This document shows positions 1-9,933 of a stretch of DNA of 15,593 bases, piece by piece. Location: assembly GCA_023853785.1 (NCBI GenBank), contig JAJIRX010000476.1, forward strand, positions 1 through 15,593, written 5' to 3'. The notes below the pieces were generated by a model. The model ran no database searches, was not told where the DNA came from, and saw nothing but the letters and a program-made list of their open reading frames with translations. This DNA comes from Psilocybe azurescens. Its lineage: Eukaryota > Basidiomycota > Agaricomycetes > Agaricales > Agrocybaceae. Positions within the stretch are counted from its first letter, which is position 1. The number at the start of each line of letters is the position of its first letter. Both the position numbers and the translations under genes were made by a program.

Positions 1-2366
1 TATTCGTAACTATGATGGCAAGTGCCCGGGTGGTAGAAAAAGACTTACAATATACGAATGTATTCTGGGTCTTGGAGGCTGCTTGAGAAAAACCGACGTG
101 GTGCGTGGAATTCCAGGTCCCCCTGAATTGCAGCTATACGTTTGAACTCCGGGCTGCAAATCATCAGATTACCATGGTAAGTCTCTTCCAATTACTGTGG
201 GTTTGTGATACCGAGGAACGGAAAAGCACTCACGTCAGCGCGTTGGCTGTGCCAGTATTGAACGGTGATCCCTACAACATAGAAAGGGAATATGTCGGTG
301 ATAGCTGTTCAGTGTACAACAGGGCGGGGGTTGGGTAGAAAGCGCAGCGTACACCGTCAATACTGACCTGGGTAACATCATCGGGATACGCAACGTCGAT
401 GGCAGCCATTTGGTCGTCAGACACAATGTTGTCAAAATAGCTTAGTATCATAATGAGTGGATTATAGGTAGCATTTTAGCCAGACCCTGAGTAGGCGTAG
501 CTACTCTACAATAACAATAGCAAAGAAAAATGATGACATACTTTGTTTTAACGTAGCCCAAGAACTGTGCGTTATTCCTAAAAAAGACGCAATGTCGATT
601 AATAATATACACCTCAATGGAGAAGACGGGGAAGTCTTTACGTTATGTTGGTATTCGTTAATGCGAACGTCCTAGTAAAATGAAAAGCAAAATGAATTTC
701 GAAGTCAAAATAGGTCATTCCAAACGCATTAGCAACCGCCAACGTCACCGAGTGTATTTGCAAAATAGGTAAATAAGAATAGCCCTTACGTTCCTTCATC
801 ATCACAGTCACCTGCAATCGTCGGAACCTGGTGCAGAAAAAGCCATCATCGATACGTCCCCCAAAATATTCTTATAACTGACTTTCGCATATTGTCCTTG
901 TTGAATCGACACCTGTGGATTCCTCTTCACGAAATCTCCATCCACACTCGGGGCCATGCCAACTGTAGGCTCGAAAATGTAAATATGCTAGGGCTCTGAT
1001 TAATCGCGTTCGAGAGTGTGTTGATTGGGACTGCTCTCAGGCAGGCTATGGGGTCTTCCGACGAGGAACACTCTGTATTAGTAAGAAGTTGATCGAAGAC
1101 TTGCTGGTTGTGTGTAATATCATGCAGAGCCATAGGGAAGCCGGATAGCTAAAAAAAGGTAGGTGATTCATAGAAAACAATTGGTTGTCGTGGAAAAGCT
1201 TACCATGAAAGCGTTGTGAAACAATCCAGCGGGATCTCCATCATTAGCGACCATCTGGAGGCCTACAGAGATGGCACCAGCGCTGCCACCCCATCTGCAT
1301 GTCTCTTAGAGGTCGGGAAGCTCTTGATATACGTGTGCAACATACATTGTCACTTTGGCAGGGTCTCCTCCAAATGATGCGATATTATCATGTACCCAAT
1401 GCAAAGCAAATCGTTCTGTTCACGTTCGATTGGAACGAATGAGATCCTAGCTATCCTGGTAAGATGATAACTGACTTACGATCACGTAGTCCTGCATTGC
1501 CTAGTCCTGCCGCCTGTGCTTCCTTTCCGCCTAGAAATCCAAGGGCTATGCGACAAATCGTTAGCGAGGATATCGAGAAACATTGAGAATGGAAAGCGAA
1601 CGACTCACCACTAACGCGATAATTAGCTGAAACATATATGATAGGCTCATTCAACGCAATTGAACGTTGCACAACGGTGTCCCCAGGGTTCTGCGACGCG
1701 TCTCCAAATTGAAATCCGCCTACCAGAGACAGATACACTTTATAGGCTTGGGTAAGAACACAATAACATACCTCCATAGATCCACTGAAAGATCTTCTCT
1801 CGTGATTTATCTCTATGGTGAATAATGTGACTAACTTACGAAAACTACAGGAGGCTTTGTCCAGAAGAAATATTAGCAGGCTTCACGACGTTAATGGATA
1901 AACCTGAAAAAGTTTAAATTCATATTATTATAGAACATATCTGACTCACAGTCCTCAGATACGTTGGTAATTGCTCCGGTAAATAAGAACTCCAAAATGG
2001 CACCGAGAGCTATGAGAAGTCCAAATATTCCTCCAGGTTGCTGCTGGTAGCATGCCGCACCAAAGGCAGTTGCTTGTCTCACACCAGTGAAGGAAACTGG
2101 AGGTTGTGGCGGGGCGAACCGCAGATTGCCGATACTACAAGTACGTTGAGTTGTAGTTGGTTTGTCAGGTATTTCGTCAATAAAACAAGGAAATGAGATG
2201 AAGCCAAGACATACGGAGGTGCTGCGAATGGCATACCGAGGAATTTGACAAGATTTCCGGTGACTTGGCCTTGAAAGGCACCATAACTGAGAGTGACAGT
2301 AGGTGCGGATGACGTTGTCGTTTGGGCGTCCACAATTCTCAAGACTGACAACAACACTAAAAATAT
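1..2366 (-). pseudogene. Type-B carboxylesterase / extracellular lipase, degraded, C-terminus off window
   Basis: Alpha/beta-hydrolase of the fungal carboxylesterase/lipase family, normally secreted to hydrolyse esters. Exons read on the minus strand: 2366-2215, 2134-1950, 1903-1840, 1784-1772, 1719-1609, 1545-1480, 1415-1346, 1294-1204, 1148-883, 827-790, 671-642, 577-542, 440-368, 271-234, 153-49, then off the edge. Hallmarks in order: GMPFAAPP joined across intron 1 to IGNLRFAPP, SEDC, oxyanion-hole WIYGGGFQFG, NYRVSALGFLGG, nucleophile elbow WGGSAG (Ser about residue 224; the family usually has GESAG), and GDCDDEGT carrying the catalytic Glu (about 350). The catalytic His lies beyond the window. 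About 446 of the usual 540-560 residues are present. Lesions: the codon where the signal peptide should start is ATA (2366-2364), preceded directly by TAA; a frameshift in exon 3 exposes TAG at 1847-1845; and an extra TG (or a lost base) at about 943-947. All splice sites survive, so decay looks recent. Confidence 0.88.
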
Positions 2367-2462
2367 TTACGAAGGATGATATATATCTGATATGTATGTG
2401 CATTTGCGTAGCTGATTTGTCGGGGAGTTGAATTCCTTGTTGTTCTCAAGTCAAGAATCCTC

Positions 2463-2471
2463 TATTATATA
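2463..2471 (-). promoter_or_regulatory. TATA-like box of the esterase gene
   Basis: The minus strand reads TATATAATA about 100 bp upstream of the expected esterase start. The spacing fits a core promoter with a 5' leader of roughly 70 nt. Assigned by motif and position only. Confidence 0.4.
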
Positions 2472-3399
2472 GGTAATCAAGACACTCCGAGCCGCACAAA
2501 CAGAGCCGATAATGATCAAACTCTGAGATTGGCGTGGTTACAGACCTAAGGTCGCGCTGTATGTACCAAGATCCGTCAAACAGGCAGAGGGAGCGACAGA
2601 TACATTGACAGTGGCATGCTCTAATAGCGCCTCCGCAGCTACGCCAACACAGAGCCGGATGTCTCTGAGTCTCTGAGTGACAGGCTTCGGATTTGTATTG
2701 ATTTCGACTAGTTCTTGTGGGCCCCAGGGAATTATATCTGGATTTTGGGATTGTTCGTGCTAGTACTGACGCCCAGATTTAAAAGTTTGGACGAGGATTG
2801 ACGGTGGATGGAATGAAATGATGGGATAAAAGTTAGACCGGTTGGTGTCATCTAGTGACAAATTTCGACATAACAGTTAATCAGATGATCCCTGCAAAAG
2901 TCCCGCCATTGTTGCAATGTTTCTGATAACCGAATAAAGCTATCCATTGCCCAATTTATGTGAGTTGGGTGAGTTAGGACTAAGTATACGGAACGTGAGC
3001 TTGAATCGTTTGTTGGGATGACAATACTCACGTGTGATCCCAGAGAAATAGAACCAGAAAATTTCGGATCGGAGAAGCATACTGGTCCAGTTGCTAAAGT
3101 GATTTTGTGCACCACAGATGTTGGACATGAAATATCCAGTAAAGTTCTATGAGATGGTCGTGCAGGGCATAACTTAGATCCTAATCCTCGTTTCAAACCA
3201 CAAGCTTGTAAAACTAACACGCCGAGCTCCTGAGTCCTTAACTATGAACAGACATCTGAGCAAAGGAATGGTGGAGAACTGTGACGGCCTCCGATGTACA
3301 AGATTCATGGATTGTGCAGATATGTGATAGCTTTGACACGATGTAAGTTGGATGGGATAAAGCGAGCAATGAAACCTATCGCAACACCTAATTTCTAAT
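2472..3399. other. Intergenic, no supported gene
   Basis: Open frames here on the minus strand (for example around 2940-3220) show no recognisable domain, no coherent splice structure and no family-like motif. A short tandem TCTCTGAG doublet lies near 2660-2675. Nothing else stands out. Confidence 0.5.
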
Positions 3400-4582
3400 C
3401 TAAATGTCTTTCTTGGAGTTCCCAACTGTCTTTCCAGGCACCCGCACAGCCGTTGCGAAGACCTCCTCATCTCTCTTCCACATAGTCGCCAAAGCGGCTC
3501 CACAAGGTCCAAATAACAACGTCAACAATACGCCACCAAGTGTTGGACTCTGGACATTGTGATGTCTACGACACGAATGTAGTAGATGCGAGGCCCATAA
3601 TAGCAAGCTGAATCCAGCGAAGATGGTGTCATATTGTAGAAGACTGAGAACACCGACTGAGAGTTCGCTTACTTGCTCTTTGGAAAAGGGAGGAATGTGA
3701 GGAGGGAATGGAGTGAACACGAGAGCTGGATTGGAAGGCAGGAAGGATGGAGGAAGAATATCTTGGAGATAGGATTGTACCGGAGCTGGCGCATAGAGGA
3801 GTGCAAGCACTGCGCCGGCTATAGAGAGATGTAATAGGCAGGCAATAAGCAAGGCAAATATGTATGTGTTACGGAGGGACTTTATAGGATCGTTCTTTGC
3901 ATTTGTCGATGAGACTTTGATGAAGAACGCGTGAGCGAGCCCAATCCACAAGGGAAACAACTGCCATGTGAAGACGAGAGCTTGATGTGTCTGATGCGAT
4001 ATATATTGAGGAGAGGGAATACACATGAGTACGGACGGAAGTATGTAGCCTGTTGTGATGGCGAGCGGGATGCTGGATATGGCATTCGTGTAGCCCGTTA
4101 CTGATGTTATCGTTGGAGTTGACGAAGATGCAGTGAGGAGGTGGACAAAGCTATAGACTGGTTGGACAAGACCCCATGGCAAATTCTGCCACGTAAGGCC
4201 CCATACAGTTGAATACGATATGACCCTTCCATTATTTCCTCTTCTCTCTCCTTCAACAATGATTAATGTCTCCGACGCGACAAGTTGTCCAGCCATGTAG
4301 ACCCCAAAAGAGACAGCTCCGGCAATATACCACTGACCAAGGGCCAGAAGAAAGGTGTCATGCGGTTGACCTGCATGTCCAGTGGCCAAACCTTGGTGTA
4401 GACCTGACGCAGTGGGATCAAACTGCCAGCTGGCCCGGGAGGAGAACTTGTGGCGTTTCAGACGTGAGACTATCGAGAATCAGCATGGTACCATTTTGAA
4501 ATTGGAGTACGATGATAAAATAGATGGAGGATAGAGCAAGAAGACTGAGAATTATCAACGTTAGTGTCTTTGAACTGGACAT
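3400..4582 (-). CDS. Multi-spanning membrane protein, 364 aa, function unassigned
   Basis: Two-exon model. Exon 1 is 4582-4492 (ATG, 30 codons, phase 1) and exon 2 is most simply 4403-3400. An alternative acceptor in the same phase starts exon 2 at 4370. The N-terminus MSSSKTLTLIILSLLALS is a signal-anchor or first helix. Further hydrophobic spans include WYIAGAVSFGVYMAG, LTWQNLPWGLVQPVYSF, SSIPLAITTGYILPSVLMC, LVFTWQLFPLWIGLAHAFF, ALLIACLLHLSIAGAVLALL, DTIFAGFSLLLWASHLL and a last one near GGVLLTLLFGPCGAALATM, so 7-8 helices. The tail is basic (GKTVGNSKKDI). Exon 2 has no internal stop across about 1 kb, so it is a real gene. The Trp/Pro-rich helices recall integral membrane proteins found near fungal terpenoid clusters, but no cluster enzyme is visible here, so I assign no activity. 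A TATA box 60 bp upstream supports the start. Confidence 0.75.
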
Positions 4583-4640
4583 CGTGAGTGAGAGTTTGCC
4601 TATAAAGGCACGAAACGGTTTCATAGATGGGCACTCAGAG

Positions 4641-4650
4641 TTATATAATA
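4641..4650 (-). promoter_or_regulatory. TATA box of the membrane-protein gene
   Basis: The minus strand reads TATTATATAA about 60-70 bp upstream of the ATG at 4582. This is the right distance for a core promoter with a short leader, and it supports that ATG over the in-frame one at 4624. Confidence 0.45.
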
Positions 4651-6291
4651 ATGTTTAATTGCAGAATTCCACCGAACTACGGGGTTACGGGGACTTGGCG
4701 CTTGCGGCATGGCCTGTGAACTTGGCAAATAGGTACATACCGGCATGACAAACCGGAATCTGTGATTAATATCCCGTCCTTATCTTATCTCTTCGCCTTC
4801 CCTCTCGTTCCGTCGCATTTTTAGCTTGCCAATTTTCCAATATATTAACCTAATACCCTTTAGAAATATCCATTTCATGTTTTCATCGTGAAGCAACTAA
4901 TGTGACACCCTTACCCTTTAGACTCTCCTGGTGAGTTTGTTGCCTCTGGTCTGGATGCGATAAAGACAGTGTGGTCCCATATATTCTCTGTCCTTCTGTC
5001 GCACTCGCCAATAGACTTCCCGTGCTGATATTGTATCCGCAAGGTGATTTACACTTTGATAGAAACTCTAGCAAATCATATCCGTAAAAACATCCTGAGC
5101 ACACAAATCCATCTTCGAGCAGTCATTATCACAAAGTTCGTGCTGCTAAACATCGAATATTTTATCAACCGAAGCCTGAGGTCCTAAAGCCTCGTGACAA
5201 TGTCTGATTTCCACGACTACAGGGCCGAGATCAGACGCAATCAACCCGATATTAGCTCTCCTTACTTTGTATGCATATATGGTGCTAGCGGCCATGTTAT
5301 TTACGTATCTTGCTCTCATGTTGATGTATAGTATCCTGACCAGATAAGGGATGCTTTTTCCTGAACTACTCAATAGTCTCCTTATCTATGTTGGAATGCC
5401 CCTTTACCCAATTTACCCCATTTACCAATCTTTAATATAAGTTAGACGAGCTAAACATTTTATTCGATACATTCGGTACTATATATAATTTGTATCTGAC
5501 CTCAACCTCTTCCCAGCCAAAGCTTTGGCACAATCGACCAAAATAGGCACTAACGTTCTAATTTGAAAACGTCAATATCAAGTGGGCAATCGATTAATCA
5601 AATCACGTTGCATAGTCTCACTTAACCATATCGCTCCCTGATTCCGTGCATCACCAATGTTCCACTAATTTACTTTTATGGGAGCTAACTTTATCAGCGT
5701 TGAGCTGCACACCTCGTTCGCGCTGAACGTGTCGAGGAATATGACGGTGTATGGAACGATTTGGTTGTTGCATGATCGTAAGGTGGCAGCAATGCTGGCA
5801 TCATGTCCGACTTTCTGTTATGTCTACTAACATTGTATCAATATTCATCCCTTACTCCCGCGTTTCTGTACCGGTTCTTCCTGTCTAAAGGAACCCAGGT
5901 GGAATCTGTGCTTACAGTATCACTGTGTTGCAGATAGTGTCGAGCCGCAAGGACTATCAATATTATTACGCTATCAGAAATGAAGTATCTACTCACTCAA
6001 TTAATGTCCAGATTTATTATAGAGTGGCCTCAGGATTCTTTTATGTGAATTCGAACCCTCATTCAATTGGTGTTCTGTTTCATTGCCGAAGCCAAGCCGA
6101 AGCGCTTGTTTGGATTTGATTAGATTAAGATCAATAATCAATAAAATCTGATAAGATTAGTACTTCAACACTGATCGTGTGACGATAGTAGTGTCCATTC
6201 TTTCCATTAAACTTGTTTGTCATCTCTTGACTTCCTTCTCCAACTTTTATCATCAATATTGTCACATTTCTTCAGCCGTGGTTCGAAAGCA
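4651..6291. other. AT-rich intergenic spacer, no supported gene
   Basis: About 1.6 kb with only short open frames. A 75-codon frame on the minus strand (5373-5146) opens at a non-ATG codon and resembles nothing I know. Local features are a TTTACC-rich patch near 5400-5430 and an AT-rich GATTAG/GATAAG patch at 6113-6160. There is no transposon terminus and no tRNA. Confidence 0.5.
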
Positions 6292-6318
6292 ATGTGTCAA
6301 GGAGTTATTCAGGCTTGA
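6292..6318 (+). promoter_or_regulatory. Short upstream ORF before the F-box gene
   Basis: ATG followed by seven codons and TGA (MCQGVIQA) ends 17 bp before the F-box ATG at 6336, in a different frame. If the transcript starts upstream of it, it could lower translation of the main frame. The transcript start is unknown. Confidence 0.3.
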
Positions 6319-6335
6319 AGACGACTCAGGTTACG

Positions 6336-7975
6336 ATGAAACTGGTCGGTTTGGATGAAGATGCCTTGATATACATCGTTTTGTTCTTGGAACCTCCAGA
6401 CATTCTTCGTCTATCCGAGGTACGTTTCTTGATCTCCAACTTCATTACTTCTGTACTAAACTTTGATAGACATGCAAAGCGATTCACCAATTGACATGTC
6501 TGCGTATCATTTGGACCAATGCCTGTTCACGCCATGTCATCGCCCTCGGGCATCCTTTCCCTACCACACCATTCGACGAACTCTCAACAAAAGAATTAAT
6601 GTATCACACGATTTCCTCGTATCATCTTGCGAGAAGGTGGTTCAGAGGAATACAGGGACCCAGACGAACGAGATACATCACGGGAACGTCGGGTATCTAT
6701 GTTTCAGACGTTCAATTTCTCCCGGGACACAATAATAGTCTCCTGCTGACGATTTCGAAGAGTGTGTGGTCTGTCTTGTCGATATGGTATATTGGGTCAG
6801 GAAACCCACACAAAGTGTGTGAATGGAGTCCGAGAGGCGCTATCTTCTCTGGGATTGCCGTCAACAGCGATTCGCGGTCAGAGGCGACAATCGCTCTTGC
6901 ATTACACCTGAATGAGTAAGTTATTGCGACTCTTTCCTTACTGTTCCTTGACATCCCTTTATCAGGGCCCGTACTGTGAGAATTCTTTCGTTAAAGCACG
7001 GGATTGGGTCACAGTATTCTTTGCAAGAGATGCACGTTATAAACTTCGACATGAAGCCGGTCACTATGAATGGTGATATCTTGGCTCTCAGCGACGACTT
7101 CTCCCAGACCGCAATATGGAACTGGAGAACTGGTTCGTATGGTTTACTTCGACATCTCCCAGAAGATCCGTCTATATTTCAGGTGTGCATGCGTATTTTT
7201 GTGTTCACTTTGGAATGACATAAGTATATGTAGTCAAACGATTGCATTCAGGTGCTATTTGCCTATCAAAGTGTACTGGTTGTTCGTGCACGAACAATCC
7301 ACCTCTTTCCCTTTCCCCGGCTTGATCCTCACGATGCAGACGGAACTCTGCCTGTATCCTACGAACCGCTTGCCCATCATTCGTTCGGCTGGGTTGACGC
7401 AGAATGTGTCAATATCTGCCCGTTCCTTTCCCGACCGGAGGGTGACTCTTCAAAACATGCATCCCTCTCTCTATCTTGGTACGCGGTGAAAGCGATGATC
7501 CGTGGGCTTCAGATATATTCTACCTAGAGCTATACACTTTCGAGCACAATCCAGACTATATTCCAGACGACACAGGTCCAGCAAACATCTCGCCGTACTT
7601 GTTCCCACCACGGCTTTCAAACAAAGTAGCGTGTTTACGCGGGTCGCTCACATGTAGGCAGATCGTCCTGGGGCGGCTAGGGACCGCAGTTTGGATCCAA
7701 CCTCGCGATCGGTTTGCTGGGGTTTGCTTGCGGATATACCATCACATCTTGTTCCGGCGACTAATGCGCACGAAAGTCTTATTGTTGCCGTGTTTCCCGG
7801 GTCATTGCGTTCTGAGGAGGAAGGGAAGGTAAAGGAAGGGTCATCTGTTGTTGTCGGGAAGAAGATCTTCGGGAACGAGTTCAATACCAACTGGACCTCA
7901 CTTGATTACGATGAAGTGAACGGTCGGATTGCGTTGGCTTCTAGTTTTGGGAGAGTCACTATTCTGGAGTTGTAA
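6336..7975 (+). pseudogene. F-box protein with beta-propeller-like C-terminal region, two frameshifts
   Basis: Likely adaptor of an SCF ubiquitin ligase. Exons are 6336-6419, 6470-6915, 6966-7182 and 7252-7975, with introns of 50, 50 and 69 bp. Residues 6-40 form a short F-box (LDEDALIYIVLFLEPPDI, then SETCKAIHQLTCLR across intron 1). The rest is a repeat-like propeller region typical of Agaricomycete F-box proteins, ending FGRVTILEL before TAA at 7973-7975. In exon 4 the frame breaks twice. At the CT run 7465-7472 the frame switches from ASLSLSWYA to SILVRGESDDPWAS. At about 7719-7730 it switches from PRDRFAGV to LADIPSHLVPATN. Removing one CT and adding one base restores a length divisible by three (490 codons). 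As read, translation stops soon after the CT run (TAG near 7525), losing about a third of the protein. It may be a pseudogene or carry sequence errors. Confidence 0.82.
7465..7472 (+). repeat. (CT)4 run at an F-box frameshift
   Basis: Four CT units sit exactly where the reading frame of the F-box gene changes. One unit fewer would restore the frame, so this is a likely slippage site. Confidence 0.6.
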
Positions 7976-8285
7976 TAATATTCCAATGATAAGTCTGAAC
8001 GTATTTTCATCCTCCTATATTACTCCAGTTATGCTATTGATAGTATCTTTGTTCCAACTGTCAATGGAGGAGACGAAGAGTTCCATGCCAACTCTCCCAC
8101 AGAAGTGCACGACGGACTCACTCTCTGAGGATTTTGGTAAAAGTGAGCGACATTGAAATGCAGAGATATGCTGTGCCGACAAAATGCAATCAAAATCTCT
8201 CTAGTGCCTATAACATAGAATACGGTCTTATCATGTATCTGTTCCATTTGAAGACTTACAAAATGAATTCATAATGAGCTAAAGT
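7976..8285. other. Intergenic, F-box 3' flank
   Basis: Tail-to-head spacer between the F-box locus and QCR6. A 72-codon frame on the minus strand (8247-8029) has no recognisable feature. I see no gene. Confidence 0.5.
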
Positions 8286-8315
8286 CCAGCCAATTCAGTA
8301 ACGACGATTGGCTGG
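8286..8315. promoter_or_regulatory. Inverted pair of CCAAT boxes upstream of QCR6
   Basis: CCAGCCAAT at 8286-8294 and its exact reverse complement ATTGGCTGG at 8307-8315 are separated by 12 bp. The pair ends 87 bp before the QCR6 ATG. CCAAT boxes bound by the HAP2/3/5 (HapB/C/E) complex are established regulators of fungal respiratory genes, so these are a likely activating element. Only sequence and position support this. Confidence 0.55.
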
Positions 8316-8402
8316 GAGTGAAATATTCCCACGGTCAACGCGCTTTCCGAGACTATCCGTGTAATTTTGAACCCGCCTCTGCACCACCAAAACACTTCCA
8401 AA

Positions 8403-9073
8403 ATGAGTTCCATCGTGTCTTTTCTTTCTCTTCATTCATCTCGACCACACACGCCGACTCTGAGCAGGAGGCCGATTCCGAGCAGGAGGCCCCCGCCGAC
8501 GCGAAAGCCGTTGTAGAGGTGGAAGAAGAGGAGGAAGAGGAGCCTGAAGATGTACGTGTCCGGCCGCTATGCGTTGGCGTCACACCAGCTTAATGCTTAT
8601 TCGATTTGGGTGTCGAATTATAGATCCACCCCGCCATTCGCGATGAGTGCAAGGCTTCAGCTAAGTGCGCTGCCCTGACGAAACACTTTGAACACTGCCA
8701 AGAGAAGGTTGAGTCTGGTCAAGGTTTCAAGGGCGAGGACTGTGTTGAGGAGTTGTGCGTGTTCTAATTCTTTCTGTCGCGCCACAAGAAAACTAATCTT
8801 AAGTTGTCTACCTTTGCACTCTAGGTGTGCGTACTTTGAACTTATGCATATATCAAGCTGATGTATTGAACGTTGCTCTCACGTTGGCGCTTTCGGCTGT
8901 AGTCCAGTATGTCGCAATGCTTTCTTTTTCGATGACTGGCACTGATGCGGGCTGATAAATTAGCATGATGCACTGTGTCGAAGTCCGTATCTTCCTCTAC
9001 TCCACCCCAACACACCTTCACTGACAACATACAGGACTGCGCTGCACCCAAACTCTTCAGCAAACTGCGCTGA
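8403..9073 (+). CDS. QCR6: Cytochrome bc1 complex subunit 6, acidic hinge protein; frame disturbed
   Basis: Small acidic subunit of mitochondrial complex III that helps cytochrome c dock on cytochrome c1. Clear exons: 8403-8551, 8624-8754, 8964-8982 and 9035-9073. The product has MSSIVSFLS, then SSFISTTHADSEQE, an acidic tract (VEVEEEEEEEPED), IHPAIRDECKASAKC, HFEHCQEKVESGQGFKGEDC, VEEL, MMHCVEDCAAPKLFSKLR and TGA. The paired cysteines and the end are family-typical. There are two problems. The ATG frame does not run into the acidic frame: a CT too many (or one base too few) lies at 8427-8432, and as read the ATG frame ends after 37 codons. Between VEEL and MMHC the usual Phe-His codons are missing. 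A 6-nt exon at 8825-8830 would keep frame (giving Cys-Ala), and a 4-nt TCCA flanked by TAG and GTATGT at 8903-8906 looks like a remnant. The promoter has paired CCAAT boxes. Could be a working gene with sequence errors or a decaying copy. Confidence 0.85.
8453..8488 (+). repeat. 18-bp tandem duplication in QCR6
   Basis: Two 18-bp units, differing at two positions, each encode ADSEQE. The duplication lengthens the acidic segment of the hinge protein without changing frame. Confidence 0.75.
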
Positions 9074-9933
9074 GAATTGCTATTACACACACACATGATA
9101 CCACCTGTTTAATCTAGGTACGACTGTTCTCATTCCTAAGCGCACAAGCCAACCTGACAGTTTTCTCAGATAGATGTTGAGTTCCTGTTTGTTCGTTGTA
9201 TTCAACATTACGTCTTTTTCGTTTCATCACCAGTCCCACTATTTAAAATGGTGATATCCGGACCAATAAACGCCTTGCAATTTGAATATTCGATAAACAT
9301 ACGTTTCGCAGACCTTGTCTATGAAGAGAACTGCGCATTCGTCCCATCTCAGTTTTGCTCTGAATACCATACACACTCGACATGAGCTGCGAATGTTATC
9401 GCCTTTTTCTTCAAACTCCAGGATAAAAATTGGTTGCATATGGCTATACTTTTTGCTATTTTCGTTGTCAATCCAATTTATCAGAATGATATATGGGCGC
9501 CAGGTCTAGCCAAATTGTGTTGACAGGTTTGCCTACCTTGTTCTTTTTCCGGTGACCTATTTATTTTAACTAGGTATCGTATTTACATCTTCATTTCTTT
9601 AGGTTGATGCATGGCTCATTTATCCTCAGTCAATCAATAATCACTTTGCTTCTCCAATGAGAGCTCAGTTCTCCTCGCGAGTCGCTTGAATGCTCCGACC
9701 AATGTTCTGTGCAATGAGCGGTACCGATAAGATGATGGCGCCACCACTAGATCGTATCTCCCCTCTATATGTACTCTACATGTACAGAGCTGATTTGCCT
9801 CTTAAGTGTTTCTCTTCTAGGATTTGTGGAGCTGCAATCTAGATTCTACACACATCAGCGTGATTATCACTTACCGTCCCGTCTCTCCTTCCATGCTAGC
9901 AAGAGCACGTGTAGCTTCAATTCAACTCTCTGT
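9074..9933. other. Intergenic, no supported gene
   Basis: About 860 bp between the 3' ends of QCR6 and the small minus-strand gene (a convergent pair). Frames of 60-70 codons occur on both strands, none with a domain or splice logic. It probably holds the two 3' untranslated regions. Confidence 0.45.

Noticed and set aside
828..882. Apparent frame change in the esterase near 880
   Set aside because: Explained by a normal 55-bp intron (GTCAGT to ACCAG) that joins QYAK to VPTIAGDCDD.
3174..3512. 112-codon frame on the minus strand
   Set aside because: Overlaps the end of the membrane-protein gene in another frame, and its composition is unlike a protein.
4266..4499. 77-codon frame on the plus strand
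   Set aside because: Antisense to the membrane-protein gene.
5146..5373. 75-codon frame on the minus strand
   Set aside because: Non-ATG opening, no domain, no splice partner, isolated in AT-rich spacer.
8842..9096. 84-codon frame on the minus strand
   Set aside because: Antisense to QCR6 exons; no independent support.
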